A DNA stretch of 35,192 bases from Thermosulfurimonas dismutans (GCA_011322625.1 DRMH01000022.1:1-35192), one strand, 5' to 3'. Shown: positions 1 to 7,795, counted from the stretch's first letter. Translations and numbers: made by a program. Notes: generated from the sequence alone by a model not told the origin.

Positions 1-368
1 AGAAAGATAAAAATATAAAAAAGATTACTCAACAAAATTGAAATCCATAAGTAACGTGAATCAAGAACTAAAAGTACACCCACAGAAAGAGCTAATATAA
101 AATTAAACACATAATTCCATAAGAAAGCATTCAAGGAGGACATGGGCAAAGGGCTATAAAAAATAGCCGGAACCAGAGCAAAGAATAACAAGATTAAAAC
201 CCAAAAGAGAGGGCGGTTCGCCTTTATAAGGGCTTTGATCTCGGATCTGAGCACCAAGAGACAAAACCAAAGCCCCAGATATCCTCCTAAGAGAAGCCCC
301 CTGGCATGGGGTAAGAAAGTAGATCCAAGAACACAAAATAAGAATAGAGATAAAAACCCCTTAACCAT
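1..368 (-). CDS. N-terminal part of a polytopic membrane protein, possibly O-antigen ligase/polymerase-like (partial)
   Basis: I translated the minus strand from an ATG at 368 and found an open frame of about 122 codons that runs off the left edge. It starts MVKGFLSLFLFCVLGSTF and is almost entirely hydrophobic segments split by short basic loops (for example RSEIKALIKANR), so it has at least four membrane helices. The start overlaps the stop of the upstream methyltransferase by 8 bases and has a GAGGGG-type ribosome site about 5 bases upstream, so it is the next gene of the operon. The helix pattern (two helices, a basic loop, a helix with an 'LFxxL' start, then a pair) resembles the N-terminus of O-antigen ligase/Wzy proteins, and the LPS context fits. 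No diagnostic periplasmic loop is in the window, so the function is only a suggestion. G+C is very low here (13 of 60 in the first block), unlike the rest of the window. Confidence 0.6.
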   Translation of the reverse strand, partial: MVKGFLSLFLFCVLGSTFLPHARGLLLGGYLGLWFCLLVLRSEIKALIKANRPLFWVLILLFFALVPAIFYSPLPMSSLNAFLWNYVFNFILALSVGVLLVLDSRYLWISILLSNLFYIFIF

Positions 369-1317
369 CACTTCCCCTCGTCTTTTGAGCCTGGAAGTAA
401 AGCACAGGATAAGAGATCCTTTCCCTCAGGATAAGGGCCGGGAATAAAAGCACGGGTCTCAGACACAACGCCCTAAAAAATCGAAATATTTTGACTATCC
501 GTTTATAATTCCCTCCAACATTCTTTGGGGCCCTTACCACCTTTTGCCAGGTAAATTTTTCCAGATTTTTTAAGTACTTATAAAAGGGCTCCCTTATGTC
601 ATAAACAACCACCTTTTCGAAGCCAGCTTTTTCAAGCAGAATCTTTAGGGATTGTTGGTTAAATCTAAAAAAATGATTAGGGGGATAATCCACAAAAGAG
701 CCGGGGTGTTCCATCCGGAAAAAATTTTCTCGATTGGGCACGGTACCCACGAAAAAACCCCCGGGCACTAAAAGCCGAAATACTCTGTCCAGAAAGTCCT
801 TCAGATGGTCCTGATGTTCCAGCACCTCAAAGGCGGTTATGAACTCAAACCGCCAGTTTTCCTGCTGGGCCTTTTGGAAAAAACCCGCTAAATCCAGGGC
901 CAAAACCCTGGAAAGCCCCAGTTTTTCGGAAGCAAAGCGCACGCTGTACTGATCCAGATCTATACCCCAGGGCTCAAACCCCCTTTCCCGGGCCTGCTTC
1001 AGAAAAAGACCGTTACCGCAACCCACATCCAGAAGACGGGGCCTGACCCCGGAAAATCGTGCGAAATTCTTAAAAAATTCCAGATGATAATATTTGAGCC
1101 TTTTCAAGCGCCCTTCATGCCGGGCCCGGTATTCCCTTAGATAGGCCTTTTCATAAAACTCGGGGATGATCCTGCGCGGCTCCCAGTACTGAAGTCCACA
1201 TTGCGAACACTCAAAGAGTCGATAATCCTGCCCGAAATAGGGATCCCGAAAAGTTTCTCTAAAGATCTGCGGCCCGGAAAGTCCGCAGCCGGGACATTGC
1301 TGGGAGCGGAGATCCAA
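361..1317 (-). CDS. SAM-dependent class I methyltransferase with N-terminal zinc ribbon
   Basis: Numbered from the first in-frame TTG at 1323, Cys10-x2-Cys13 and Cys39-x2-Cys42 form a zinc-ribbon-like module. It is followed by a Rossmann methyltransferase core with the SAM-binding motif LLDVGCGNG, the acidic motif II GIDLD, and EVLEHQDHLKDFLDRVFRLL typical of Methyltransf_23/11 proteins. The C-terminal about 80 residues are basic and hydrophobic and may touch the membrane. Such zinc-ribbon methyltransferases are common in O-antigen and exopolysaccharide clusters and probably methylate a sugar or glycolipid; the substrate is unknown. The TTG at 1323 lies 1 base from the GGGAGG ribosome site, whereas the TTG at 1317 lies 7 bases away, so I prefer 1317. 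The gene follows the GT2 gene without a gap. Its G+C is lower than that of the genes upstream. Confidence 0.85.
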   Translation of the reverse strand: MDLRSQQCPGCGLSGPQIFRETFRDPYFGQDYRLFECSQCGLQYWEPRRIIPEFYEKAYLREYRARHEGRLKRLKYYHLEFFKNFARFSGVRPRLLDVGCGNGLFLKQARERGFEPWGIDLDQYSVRFASEKLGLSRVLALDLAGFFQKAQQENWRFEFITAFEVLEHQDHLKDFLDRVFRLLVPGGFFVGTVPNRENFFRMEHPGSFVDYPPNHFFRFNQQSLKILLEKAGFEKVVVYDIREPFYKYLKNLEKFTWQKVVRAPKNVGGNYKRIVKIFRFFRALCLRPVLLFPALILRERISYPVLYFQAQKTRGSDG

Positions 1318-1319
1318 AC

Positions 1320-2198
1320 TCAAACCTCCCGAACCCGAAAGGTACCCGATCTCTGACTGAGGTTGAAACGCTTAAGATTGCGATAGATCAGGAAGATAAC
1401 GCCGGCCGAAATCAAACCCGAAACAAAGAAAACCATGGAAGAAAAAACGGTAAGGGCCACAATGGAAAAGAAAAGGGTGGCCCAGAGGAAAATCTTTAAC
1501 CATTTTTCATTTCTCTGGGCTTTTCCCAGCACAAAACGAATGGTAAGAAGCTCGCGCAGCACCTCGAAGGTGCGCTTCAGGCCGTAGTGGGTGCGGCCGA
1601 AACGGCGGGGGCGATCCACGATCCGGACCTCGGCCACCTCGTGGTTCTTAACCCCGAAGATGGCCGGAATGAAACGATGAAACCCGTGCGGGATCTGCAC
1701 TCGCTTCACCACCTCCGCCCGATAGACCTTGAGGCTACAGCCGTTGTCGTGCACCCGCACCCCGGTGACCAGACCGATGATGCGGTTGGCGATCCAGGAA
1801 GGAATACGCCGGGTAAGGAGCGGCTCCTTGCGTTTCATGCGCCAGCCGGAGACCACCTTGTAGCCCCCCTCGCGGAGCTTTCGCACCATCTCCGGGATAT
1901 AGGCCGGGTCGTTCTGGCCGTCGCCGTCCATGCTCACCACGATCTCCCCGCGGGCGTGGAAGAATCCGGCGGTAAGGGCCGCGGCCTCGCCCCGGTTGCG
2001 GTCCATCTCAAGGACCCGCACCCGCGAGTCGCGCCCTTTGAGTTTCCGCAAAACCTCGCCCGTCCCGTCGGTGCTTCCGTCGTTCACATAAATGATCTCA
2101 AAGGGTTCACCGAGACTCTCAAGCGCGGAAACCAGTTCCGCATAAAGGGGCTCTATGTTTTTTTCCTCGTTATGAACCGGAATGACCACCGAGATCAT
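1320..2198 (-). CDS. GT2 glycosyltransferase, polyprenyl-phosphate sugar synthase type (ArnC/DPM1-like)
   Basis: The 292-residue protein has a GT-A fold N-terminus: VVIPVHNEEKNI, VNDGSTDGT (nucleotide-sugar binding), and the metal-binding motif DGDGQNDP. It then has the segment FHRFIPAIFG...RFGRTHYGLKRT, typical of dolichol/undecaprenyl-phosphate mannose or glucose synthases and ArnC. Two hydrophobic helices (about residues 233-275) anchor the C-terminus in the inner membrane. Family members move a sugar from a nucleotide donor to undecaprenyl phosphate on the cytoplasmic face, making a lipid-linked donor for GT-C enzymes such as the three ArnT-like proteins in this window. ATG at 2198 overlaps the aminotransferase stop (ATGA), which implies translational coupling. 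The sugar cannot be read from the sequence. Confidence 0.9.
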   Translation of the reverse strand: MISVVIPVHNEEKNIEPLYAELVSALESLGEPFEIIYVNDGSTDGTGEVLRKLKGRDSRVRVLEMDRNRGEAAALTAGFFHARGEIVVSMDGDGQNDPAYIPEMVRKLREGGYKVVSGWRMKRKEPLLTRRIPSWIANRIIGLVTGVRVHDNGCSLKVYRAEVVKRVQIPHGFHRFIPAIFGVKNHEVAEVRIVDRPRRFGRTHYGLKRTFEVLRELLTIRFVLGKAQRNEKWLKIFLWATLFFSIVALTVFSSMVFFVSGLISAGVIFLIYRNLKRFNLSQRSGTFRVREV

Positions 2199-3310
2199 GC
2201 GAAAAAGGCCCTTACCGCGCTCACCACTTCCTCTATCTCGGCCTCGGTCATCTCGGGGAACATGGGAAGGGCCAGCCCCTCCCGACAGAGCCTTTCGGCC
2301 ACCGGAAAGGTGCCCTCTGGAAGCTCCGGAAATCCCGCGGCCTGCCAGGCCGGCTGAAGGTGAAGCGGAACCGGATAATAAATCCCGGTCCCGATCCCCC
2401 GTTCCTTAAGATGGCTTTGAAGTTCGTCCCGACGGGGGGTAAAGACCACGAACCGGTGATAGACGCTTTTGCGCTCCGGGCCGTCCTCCGGGGGAAGCCT
2501 CAGATCCGCGATCCCCGAAAGTTCGCGCCGGTAGATCCCAGCGATCTCCCGCCGGCGGGCGTTCTTCTCCGAAAGGCGCCTGAGTCTGGCCCTCAGGACC
2601 ACGGCCTGAAGCTCATCGAGCCGGCTGTTAAAGCCGTAGAAGGCATGTTCGTTTTTCCTGACCTGGCCGTGCACCCGGAGGTAGCGCAGGCGATGGGCCA
2701 CCTCCTCGTCGTCGGTAAGCACGAACCCGGCGTCCCCCAGGGCGTTTAAATTTTTGACCGGCCCGCAGCTGAAACATCCCACCTTGCCGAAGGTCCCGAT
2801 CTTTTTTCCCTTATATTCCGCGCCGTGGGCATGCGAGGCATCTTCAATGAGGACGAGACCGTGACGGCGAGAGATCTCGAGGAGTTCCTCGATGCGGGCC
2901 GGATGTCCGTACATGTGGACCACGATCAGGGCCTTGGTGCGCGGGCCTATGGCCCGGGCCACGGCCTCGGGGTCCGGCCCGAAGAATTCCTCCTCGGCCT
3001 CCACCAGCACCGGCCGCGCCCCGGCCCAGACCACGGCCTCCACATCGGCCACGAACCCGTTAGCCTGGATCAGGACCTCGTCCCCGGGACCGATCCCGCA
3101 GGCAAGAAGCGCAAGCCACAGGGCCTCCGTCCCGGAACCCACCCCGTAGGCAAACCGGGCCCCGAAAAACCGCGCCGCCTCCTCCTCAAAGGCCAGGAGG
3201 TTCTCCCCGTTCAAAAGCCGCATGGACTCGGTGACCCTCCGCCAGCTGGCCTCCACCTCCTCGCGAATCTCCGGCCAGTCGCGTTTGAGATCCAGAAGCG
3301 GAACTCCCAT
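2195..3310 (-). CDS. DegT/DnrJ/EryC1/StrS family PLP sugar aminotransferase
   Basis: At 371 residues it has the normal family length. Visible motifs are GSGTEALWLAL (PLP phosphate site), IEDASHAHGAEYKGKKIGTFG with Asp157 for the pyridine nitrogen, and the Schiff-base Lys186 in GPVKNLNALGDAG. FNSRLDELQAV and YPVPLHLQP complete the signature. The family transaminates keto-sugar nucleotides with glutamate. A Gfo/Idh dehydrogenase lies upstream in the same operon, so a 3-keto to 3-amino conversion of a UDP-sugar (as by WbpE or GnnB) is the best guess. An ArnB-like 4-amino sugar role is the alternative. The ATG and its upstream sequence lie in one copy of a 21-bp direct repeat (3307-3327); the original upstream neighbour was probably the dehydrogenase gene. 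Confidence 0.9.
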   Translation of the reverse strand: MGVPLLDLKRDWPEIREEVEASWRRVTESMRLLNGENLLAFEEEAARFFGARFAYGVGSGTEALWLALLACGIGPGDEVLIQANGFVADVEAVVWAGARPVLVEAEEEFFGPDPEAVARAIGPRTKALIVVHMYGHPARIEELLEISRRHGLVLIEDASHAHGAEYKGKKIGTFGKVGCFSCGPVKNLNALGDAGFVLTDDEEVAHRLRYLRVHGQVRKNEHAFYGFNSRLDELQAVVLRARLRRLSEKNARRREIAGIYRRELSGIADLRLPPEDGPERKSVYHRFVVFTPRRDELQSHLKERGIGTGIYYPVPLHLQPAWQAAGFPELPEGTFPVAERLCREGLALPMFPEMTEAEIEEVVSAVRAFFA

Positions 3311-3327
3311 GGCTAAACCCCTTTTCC
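3307..3327. repeat. 21-bp direct repeat, copy 1
   Basis: This block is identical to 3911-3931. On the minus strand it encodes Gly-Lys-Gly-Val-stop of the upstream gene, then CC and the ATGG start of the next gene. Copy 1 joins the DUF5615 gene to the aminotransferase gene. Confidence 0.95.
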
Positions 3328-3675
3328 CTGACTACTGATACGAACACCTCTTTCCGTTACCACCACAAAGTTTCCTTTCAATTTATCCGCAAAATCCTTC
3401 AAAACCTTTTCAAGAATTTCTATCTTATGGTAAGGTCTTTCATCTTCAAGCCTCAAGAGAATAACCCCTTCATGAGGATAATTTTCCCGATAGATCTTTT
3501 CCCCAAAGTCCTTATCGCTGGTAATCAAAATCCATTTCTCTGCATAAGCCTTTTCAAGGATCTCATCGTCCGAAGCTCCACGCGCTTCATCATAAACCGA
3601 AAATACCTCGTAACCCTTCTTTTTAAGCCACCTTGCCACGCGTGGCCCCACGCATTCGTCCACCATGAACTTCAT
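3313..3675 (-). CDS. DUF5615 family PIN-like protein, probable toxin of a DUF433/DUF5615 pair
   Basis: This 120-residue protein has the DUF5615/PIN-like layout. It starts MKFMVDECVGPRVARWLKKKG with the first acidic residue, then has ASDDEIL, ITSDKDFGEKI with further acidic residues of a PIN-type metal site, and a C-terminal VVTERGVRIS strand. PIN-like proteins are usually Mg2+-dependent RNases; nuclease activity is inferred from the fold family, not shown. It overlaps the DUF433 gene (ATGA), the usual antitoxin-first order. Its last four residues and stop come from the 21-bp repeat, so the natural C-terminus may have been replaced at insertion. Local G+C counted by eye is 33-48% in the four 60-base blocks from 3361, far below the neighbouring sugar genes, which suggests recent transfer. 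Confidence 0.88.
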   Translation of the reverse strand: MKFMVDECVGPRVARWLKKKGYEVFSVYDEARGASDDEILEKAYAEKWILITSDKDFGEKIYRENYPHEGVILLRLEDERPYHKIEILEKVLKDFADKLKGNFVVVTERGVRISSQGKGV

Positions 3676-3914
3676 CAGGCCGCCTTCTTAAGGGGCATAA
3701 AGTCCGTAGAAGCAAGACATTTACTGGCAAAAAGAAGACAGGCCCGGATATCCTCCGGTTCAAGCCCCGGATATTCCGCAAGAATATCCTCCACCGTAAG
3801 TCCCTGAGCCAAAAGATTTAAAATATAATCTACGGTGATTCGGGTTCCGCGAATAACCGGCTTTCCTGCCATAACTTGAGGATTGCTTTCAATCCTTTGC
3901 AGAAGATCCTCCAT
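3675..3914 (-). CDS. DUF433 family protein, probable antitoxin
   Basis: The 79-residue protein carries the whole DUF433 signature: RIESNPQVMAGKPVIRGTRITVDYIL, then a helical segment LAQGLTVEDILAEYPGLEPEDIRACLLFA. DUF433 proteins have a small winged-helix-like domain and are frequently encoded directly before DUF5615 PIN-like proteins, where they are assumed to act as antitoxins and DNA-binding autorepressors. The ATG sits in the second copy of the 21-bp repeat, two bases after the dehydrogenase stop, so its expression probably relies on the sugar operon. The pair has no evident role in sugar metabolism; it looks like a passenger. Confidence 0.9.
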   Translation of the reverse strand: MEDLLQRIESNPQVMAGKPVIRGTRITVDYILNLLAQGLTVEDILAEYPGLEPEDIRACLLFASKCLASTDFMPLKKAA

Positions 3915-3931
3915 GGCTAAACCCCTTTTCC
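3911..3931. repeat. 21-bp direct repeat, copy 2
   Basis: Perfect copy of 3307-3327. It forms the end of the Gfo/Idh gene and the start of the DUF433 gene. The two copies are 604 bases apart, start to start, and enclose exactly the DUF433-DUF5615 pair. Confidence 0.95.
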
Positions 3932-4987
3932 AAGCCTTGATTTTTGCGGCTCGAAGGGGAAGCGCACCGGCTCCCCCCGTTCGGCGGACTCGTAAAGGGC
4001 CTGGACCAGCTCAAGCGAGGCCACGGCCTCTTCAGGAAGACACAGTCGGGGGTCCGGGGGCTCCCCGGCAAAATACCTCAAAGCCGCCCTTAAGCATTCC
4101 CGATGGGCAAAGCCCAGGGGGTCCTCAGGGTTTTTCCGGTGGGCCTCAAGGACCTCCGGCGGGGGGAAGCCGTCCTCGAAGGCGAGATCCAGGATCTCGT
4201 TCATGGCAAAGCCCCCGATCCGGGCCGAACCCCGCTCCCCCAGAATGGTGAGCTCCGCCCCGAGATCCCGGGGCCGGGCGCAGGTGGTGGCCTCAATGGT
4301 CCCGAGGGCCCCGTTCTTAAAGCGGATCGTTCCCACCAGGATGTCCTCGGCCTCAAGACGACTCAGCCGGGTGGCCATCTCCGCATACACGCTTTCCACC
4401 TCGCCGGCCAGCCAGCGCAGCATGTCCACATGGTGGGCCCCCTGCTGGGCGAGCGCCCCGCCGTCAAGCGCCCAGGTCCCGCGCCAGGCCGCACTGTCGT
4501 AATAGTCCTGCCGGCGGCACCAGTAAAACCGGGCGGAAAAGAGCACGGGTTTTCCGAAATGACCGGAAAGAAGCGCCTCCCGCACCAGCTTCACCGGCAG
4601 ATTGAACCGGTTCTGATACACGGTAACCAGTTTGAGCCCAAGCCTCCGTGCAGTCTCCGCCATCTCCCGGGCCTCGGAAATAAGGAGGGTGATGGGTTTT
4701 TCAAGGAGCACGTGCTTCCCGTATTCGCGCATCACCGGGAGGGCCACCCGGGCATGAAGCCCGGAGGGCACAGCGATATCCACCACCTCCACCTCCGGGT
4801 GGGCCTCAAGCATCCTGCGCCAGTCGGTATAAGGCTTTGCGGAAAGATCCTCGGCAAAGGCCCGGGCCTTCTCCGGATTGAGATCCGAAACCGCCACCAC
4901 CTCGGCCTCCGGAAGCTCCCGGAAGATACGCCGGTGTCGCGTCGCCGCCTTCCCGCAACCTATGAGGGCTATCTTTACCTTTCTCAT
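3917..4987 (-). CDS. Gfo/Idh/MocA family oxidoreductase (putative NDP-sugar 3-dehydrogenase)
   Basis: 356 residues. The N-terminal Rossmann motif is IALIGCGKAATRH, and VVAVSDLNPEKA follows the second strand. EKP at 96-98 holds the conserved catalytic Lys97. The substrate domain has WRGTWALDGGALAQQGAHHVDML, with Asp/His residues in the position typical of this family. The sequence around WRGTWALDGG resembles proteins annotated as UDP-N-acetylglucosamine 3-dehydrogenases (GnnA/WlbA type), and the aminotransferase in the same operon supports a role in making a 3-amino sugar. That would serve LPS O-antigen or lipid A with GlcN3N; other NDP-sugar substrates remain possible. ATG at 4987 overlaps the stop of the GT39 gene (ATGA). 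Confidence 0.85.
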   Translation of the reverse strand: MRKVKIALIGCGKAATRHRRIFRELPEAEVVAVSDLNPEKARAFAEDLSAKPYTDWRRMLEAHPEVEVVDIAVPSGLHARVALPVMREYGKHVLLEKPITLLISEAREMAETARRLGLKLVTVYQNRFNLPVKLVREALLSGHFGKPVLFSARFYWCRRQDYYDSAAWRGTWALDGGALAQQGAHHVDMLRWLAGEVESVYAEMATRLSRLEAEDILVGTIRFKNGALGTIEATTCARPRDLGAELTILGERGSARIGGFAMNEILDLAFEDGFPPPEVLEAHRKNPEDPLGFAHRECLRAALRYFAGEPPDPRLCLPEEAVASLELVQALYESAERGEPVRFPFEPQKSRLGKGV

Positions 4988-6609
4988 GAATAGGGCTCAA
5001 AAGGAAAATTTACCGGAAGATCCGCCGGGGCAAGGAGCAGGTAATTCTTGTTCCGATCCCGCGAAAGATATCTCCGCTTCAAACCGTAAAGAATCCACTT
5101 CTTCCTCAAAAGAGTCCTCAAGAATGCGGTTTCCTTCTTATAAAACGACTCCCGGAAAAAGACAAGGCGACAGGAGGGGGGAAGCTCTCTTGCCGAGGAA
5201 AAGACCGGGATCCTGCGCGGGAAAGAAAGATAAAAATAAAGGTTGGCCGAAACCTTGCCCAGGGCGCAGGGGGTCTCCCCGGTGCTGCGGGAAAGGGCCG
5301 AAAGCGCCCGACCGAAGACCTTTTCGGAAGGAGGAGTAAGCGCCGGGGTGAGCACGGAAAGCCCCACAATGTAGAGCACGAGATAGGCCAGGATGAGCCC
5401 CCAGGGAGGGGCGGAGCGAAGCATGCACCAGATGAGGGCGGAAAGGACCAGCAGGCCCGCAGCCGTTACCGCAAAGGAAAGCCCGAATTTTTCCGCCGGG
5501 AACCCCAGGAGAGGCCAGAGAAGAGGAGCCGGAAGGAGGGCAAGCCCGAGAATAAAGGTAAGGATACCGTAGGCGTAAAAGACGATACGGCTTAAGCCGT
5601 CCGGACGGCGTATCGCCTCCCGGAGATAAAGGGTGGTAAAGAGCACGCAGAAGGGAAGAATGGGAAGGATATAGTAGGAACGGCGGGCCCGGGCCAGGGT
5701 AAAGAGCAGGAAGATGGCCCCCATGGCCCAAAGCAGAAGGCGCTCTTTTTCGGAAAGGGAAAGACGTCTCTTTGCCGCCCAGATTAAGGCGCAGAAGAAA
5801 AAGAAGGTCCAGGGAAGAAGGAGCATGGGGACATAATAAAAATACACATAGAAGGGCTCGCGATTGTCGTAGGGGGATACGGCCTGAAGCAGGTTTTCCC
5901 GCACGAAAAGATGAAAGGGAAGTTCGCTTTGAAGAGCCTTAGAGAGCGCGTAGTAGTGGGCAAGATAAAGGGTTAGGGCAAGGCCTGCCGCAAGAAAGGC
6001 CTTAAAGTTTAAATGTCTTCCTCGGGTATAAAGCAGGGTGTCGATTCCTGCTACCAGCACCGGCACCGCAAGCCCCGGAAGTCCTTTGGATAGGGCCGCA
6101 AAGACCGCCGAAAGCCAGAAACCGAGATAAAGCGGAAAGCTCCGCCTTTCCCGCCCGTAAAAGTAAAAGGCCAGAGCGGAAACGATACCGGCCAGCTGAT
6201 AGATCTCGCTCTGGGCCACCCGGGCGTAAGCCGCAAAACCCCAGGAGGTGGCGAGCATCCCGGTGGCAACCAAGGCAAAGTAGGGTTCAAAGAAACGCCG
6301 GGCGAGGGCGTAAAAGGCGACAAGGGTTAAAAGCCCGCATGCGGCCACCGGAAGCCTCACCGTGAATTCGTTAAGGCCTCCGAATATTTCCGCCGAGGCC
6401 CTTATAAGCCAGTAGGGGATGAGGGGTTTGGTGATGTGGGGGGCCCAGTTTATGGTGGGGACCCAGAGGGAGCCCCTTAGCATCATCTCCCGCACCCCTT
6501 CGGCCCAGCGACCCTCCACCCCCCAGAGCGGCCGCTCGCCGAGATTCAGAAAAAGGAAGAGGATTACGCCTGCCGCAAGAAGAAGCGTAAGTTTCGTTTC
6601 TCTTTTCAT
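4984..6609 (-). CDS. GT39/GT83 (ArnT/PMT-like) membrane glycosyltransferase
   Basis: 541 residues with about 11-12 hydrophobic helices. After the first helix comes the first periplasmic loop LGERPLWGVEGRWAEGVREMM, whose Glu-Gly-Arg matches the D/E-x-R site of ArnT and protein O-mannosyltransferases. HITKPLIPYWLI matches the 'KPxxxYW' motif of ArnT. The C-terminal 140 residues form a soluble periplasmic-type domain after the last helix. GT-C enzymes of this kind transfer a sugar from a polyprenyl-phosphate donor to lipid A, a protein or another glycan on the periplasmic side. The acceptor is unknown. The length is near ArnT (about 550), unlike the two shorter GT-C proteins in this window. Start and stop overlap both neighbours by four bases. 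Confidence 0.87.
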   Translation of the reverse strand: MKRETKLTLLLAAGVILFLFLNLGERPLWGVEGRWAEGVREMMLRGSLWVPTINWAPHITKPLIPYWLIRASAEIFGGLNEFTVRLPVAACGLLTLVAFYALARRFFEPYFALVATGMLATSWGFAAYARVAQSEIYQLAGIVSALAFYFYGRERRSFPLYLGFWLSAVFAALSKGLPGLAVPVLVAGIDTLLYTRGRHLNFKAFLAAGLALTLYLAHYYALSKALQSELPFHLFVRENLLQAVSPYDNREPFYVYFYYVPMLLLPWTFFFFCALIWAAKRRLSLSEKERLLLWAMGAIFLLFTLARARRSYYILPILPFCVLFTTLYLREAIRRPDGLSRIVFYAYGILTFILGLALLPAPLLWPLLGFPAEKFGLSFAVTAAGLLVLSALIWCMLRSAPPWGLILAYLVLYIVGLSVLTPALTPPSEKVFGRALSALSRSTGETPCALGKVSANLYFYLSFPRRIPVFSSARELPPSCRLVFFRESFYKKETAFLRTLLRKKWILYGLKRRYLSRDRNKNYLLLAPADLPVNFPFEPYS

Positions 6610-7667
6610 TTGGCCCCAAATATAACATGGGTTTTGAGATACCAGGAAAGACCGGCCTTAAGGACCAGAAGGAAGAGCCCCCAGAGGACCAGAAACCGGA
6701 AGGAAAGAGGTCTTTCCCTCCGAAGTCCTACGGTCATAAGGACAAAGGGGGGAAAGAGCGGAAGGATGTAGAGGGGGAGTCGGGATTTGGCCAGGCAAAA
6801 TACCACCAGGGGGAAGACATACCACATGACCACCACCCGGTTAAAAAGCGAGGCCCGAAAGAAATCCGGAAGCCGCGAAAGATCGCGAAAAAAGTAAAGG
6901 GCTCCCGGAAGGGCCCCCAGGGTAAGAAGGGGTAAATAAATATAGAGAGGGGCATACCAGGCACTGTTCCGGTGATAGATATTGTGAAAAAGACGTCCGG
7001 TAACCTGTTCCTGCAAAAAGATCCGCCAGAAATCGGGAAAACGGCTCTGGATATAGATATACCAGGGAAGGGCCACCAGGGAAAAGAGAAAGGACCCCAG
7101 GAAGAGGCCCCGCCAGTCCTTCCGCCTCACCCATCCGTACCAGAGAAAGGGCACCATAACCGGAAGGGTGGCGGTGCCCTTGGTCATAAAGGCCAGACCC
7201 CAGAAGATCCAGCAGAGGAATGATCCCCGGAAAAAGGCCCAGGCGGCAAGCACCTCCCACATCACCAGAAGGGTATCCGGCGTGACGATGTTGGCTGCGG
7301 CAAAGGGCGTAAGGGTGAGGGCGTAGAGGAGCCCGGCCAGCCAGCCCGGGTCTCCGAAAAGACGCACCCCTATGGCGGAAAGGACCGCCGCGGTTATCGA
7401 CAGGGCCAAGGCATTGGGAAGACGCGCTCCCCAAGGATTCTCCCCCAGAAGCTTCTCCCCTCCGGCAATGGCCCAATAGACGATCGGGGGTTTGGTGAGA
7501 TGCGGATGCCCCTTGAAATAAGGGATGAGATATTCACCCCGGTGGAGCATCTCCCGGGCGATCACCGGATAGCGGTGCTCATCGCGCCCCATAAAGGGCC
7601 GGGTCCCCTGAAACCAGAGGCCCAGGAAAAGGGCCAGCGCAAAGACCTTGAGGATCTTTTTCGGCAA
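6606..7667 (-). CDS. Short ArnT/PMT-like GT39 glycosyltransferase, first gene of the glycan operon
   Basis: 353 residues with a first helix at about 5-20. The loop GRDEHRYPVIAREMLHRGEYLIP follows, with Asp-Glu-x-x-Arg closely matching the ArnT 'DExRYAEIxREM' catalytic loop, then LTKPPIVYWAI. About nine helices follow and the protein ends shortly after the last, without the C-terminal periplasmic domain of full-length ArnT. It may be a minimal GT-C enzyme or a partner of the 541-residue protein encoded next; the two genes overlap by ATGA. The start is TTG at 7667 with an AGAGGTG ribosome site about 9 bases upstream. As the first minus-strand gene it is presumably transcribed from the 7668-7795 control region. 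Confidence 0.85.
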   Translation of the reverse strand: MPKKILKVFALALFLGLWFQGTRPFMGRDEHRYPVIAREMLHRGEYLIPYFKGHPHLTKPPIVYWAIAGGEKLLGENPWGARLPNALALSITAAVLSAIGVRLFGDPGWLAGLLYALTLTPFAAANIVTPDTLLVMWEVLAAWAFFRGSFLCWIFWGLAFMTKGTATLPVMVPFLWYGWVRRKDWRGLFLGSFLFSLVALPWYIYIQSRFPDFWRIFLQEQVTGRLFHNIYHRNSAWYAPLYIYLPLLTLGALPGALYFFRDLSRLPDFFRASLFNRVVVMWYVFPLVVFCLAKSRLPLYILPLFPPFVLMTVGLRRERPLSFRFLVLWGLFLLVLKAGLSWYLKTHVIFGAK

Positions 7668-7795
7668 GGATCAGCACCTCTTTCGGAATTGGTTCAACTC
7701 TTAAGGATTTTTCTTTGAGGAAAAATGAAAGGAAGCTTAAAATGTTTTAAACTTTTGGCAAGCTCAGGTTAAAAGAGGTCCCTTACGCAGAGAGT
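7668..7795. promoter_or_regulatory. Divergent control region between glycan operon and two-component/efflux operon
   Basis: This 128-base AT-rich stretch separates two divergent operons. It holds two inverted repeats: ATTTTTC (7707-7713) against GAAAAAT (7720-7726) with a 6-base spacer, and TTAAAA (7737-7742) against TTTTAA (7745-7750) with a 2-base spacer. No clean -35/-10 pair stands out. The OmpR-type regulator encoded at 7796 is the natural candidate to bind here and control itself and possibly the glycan operon. That is inference from position. Confidence 0.5.
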
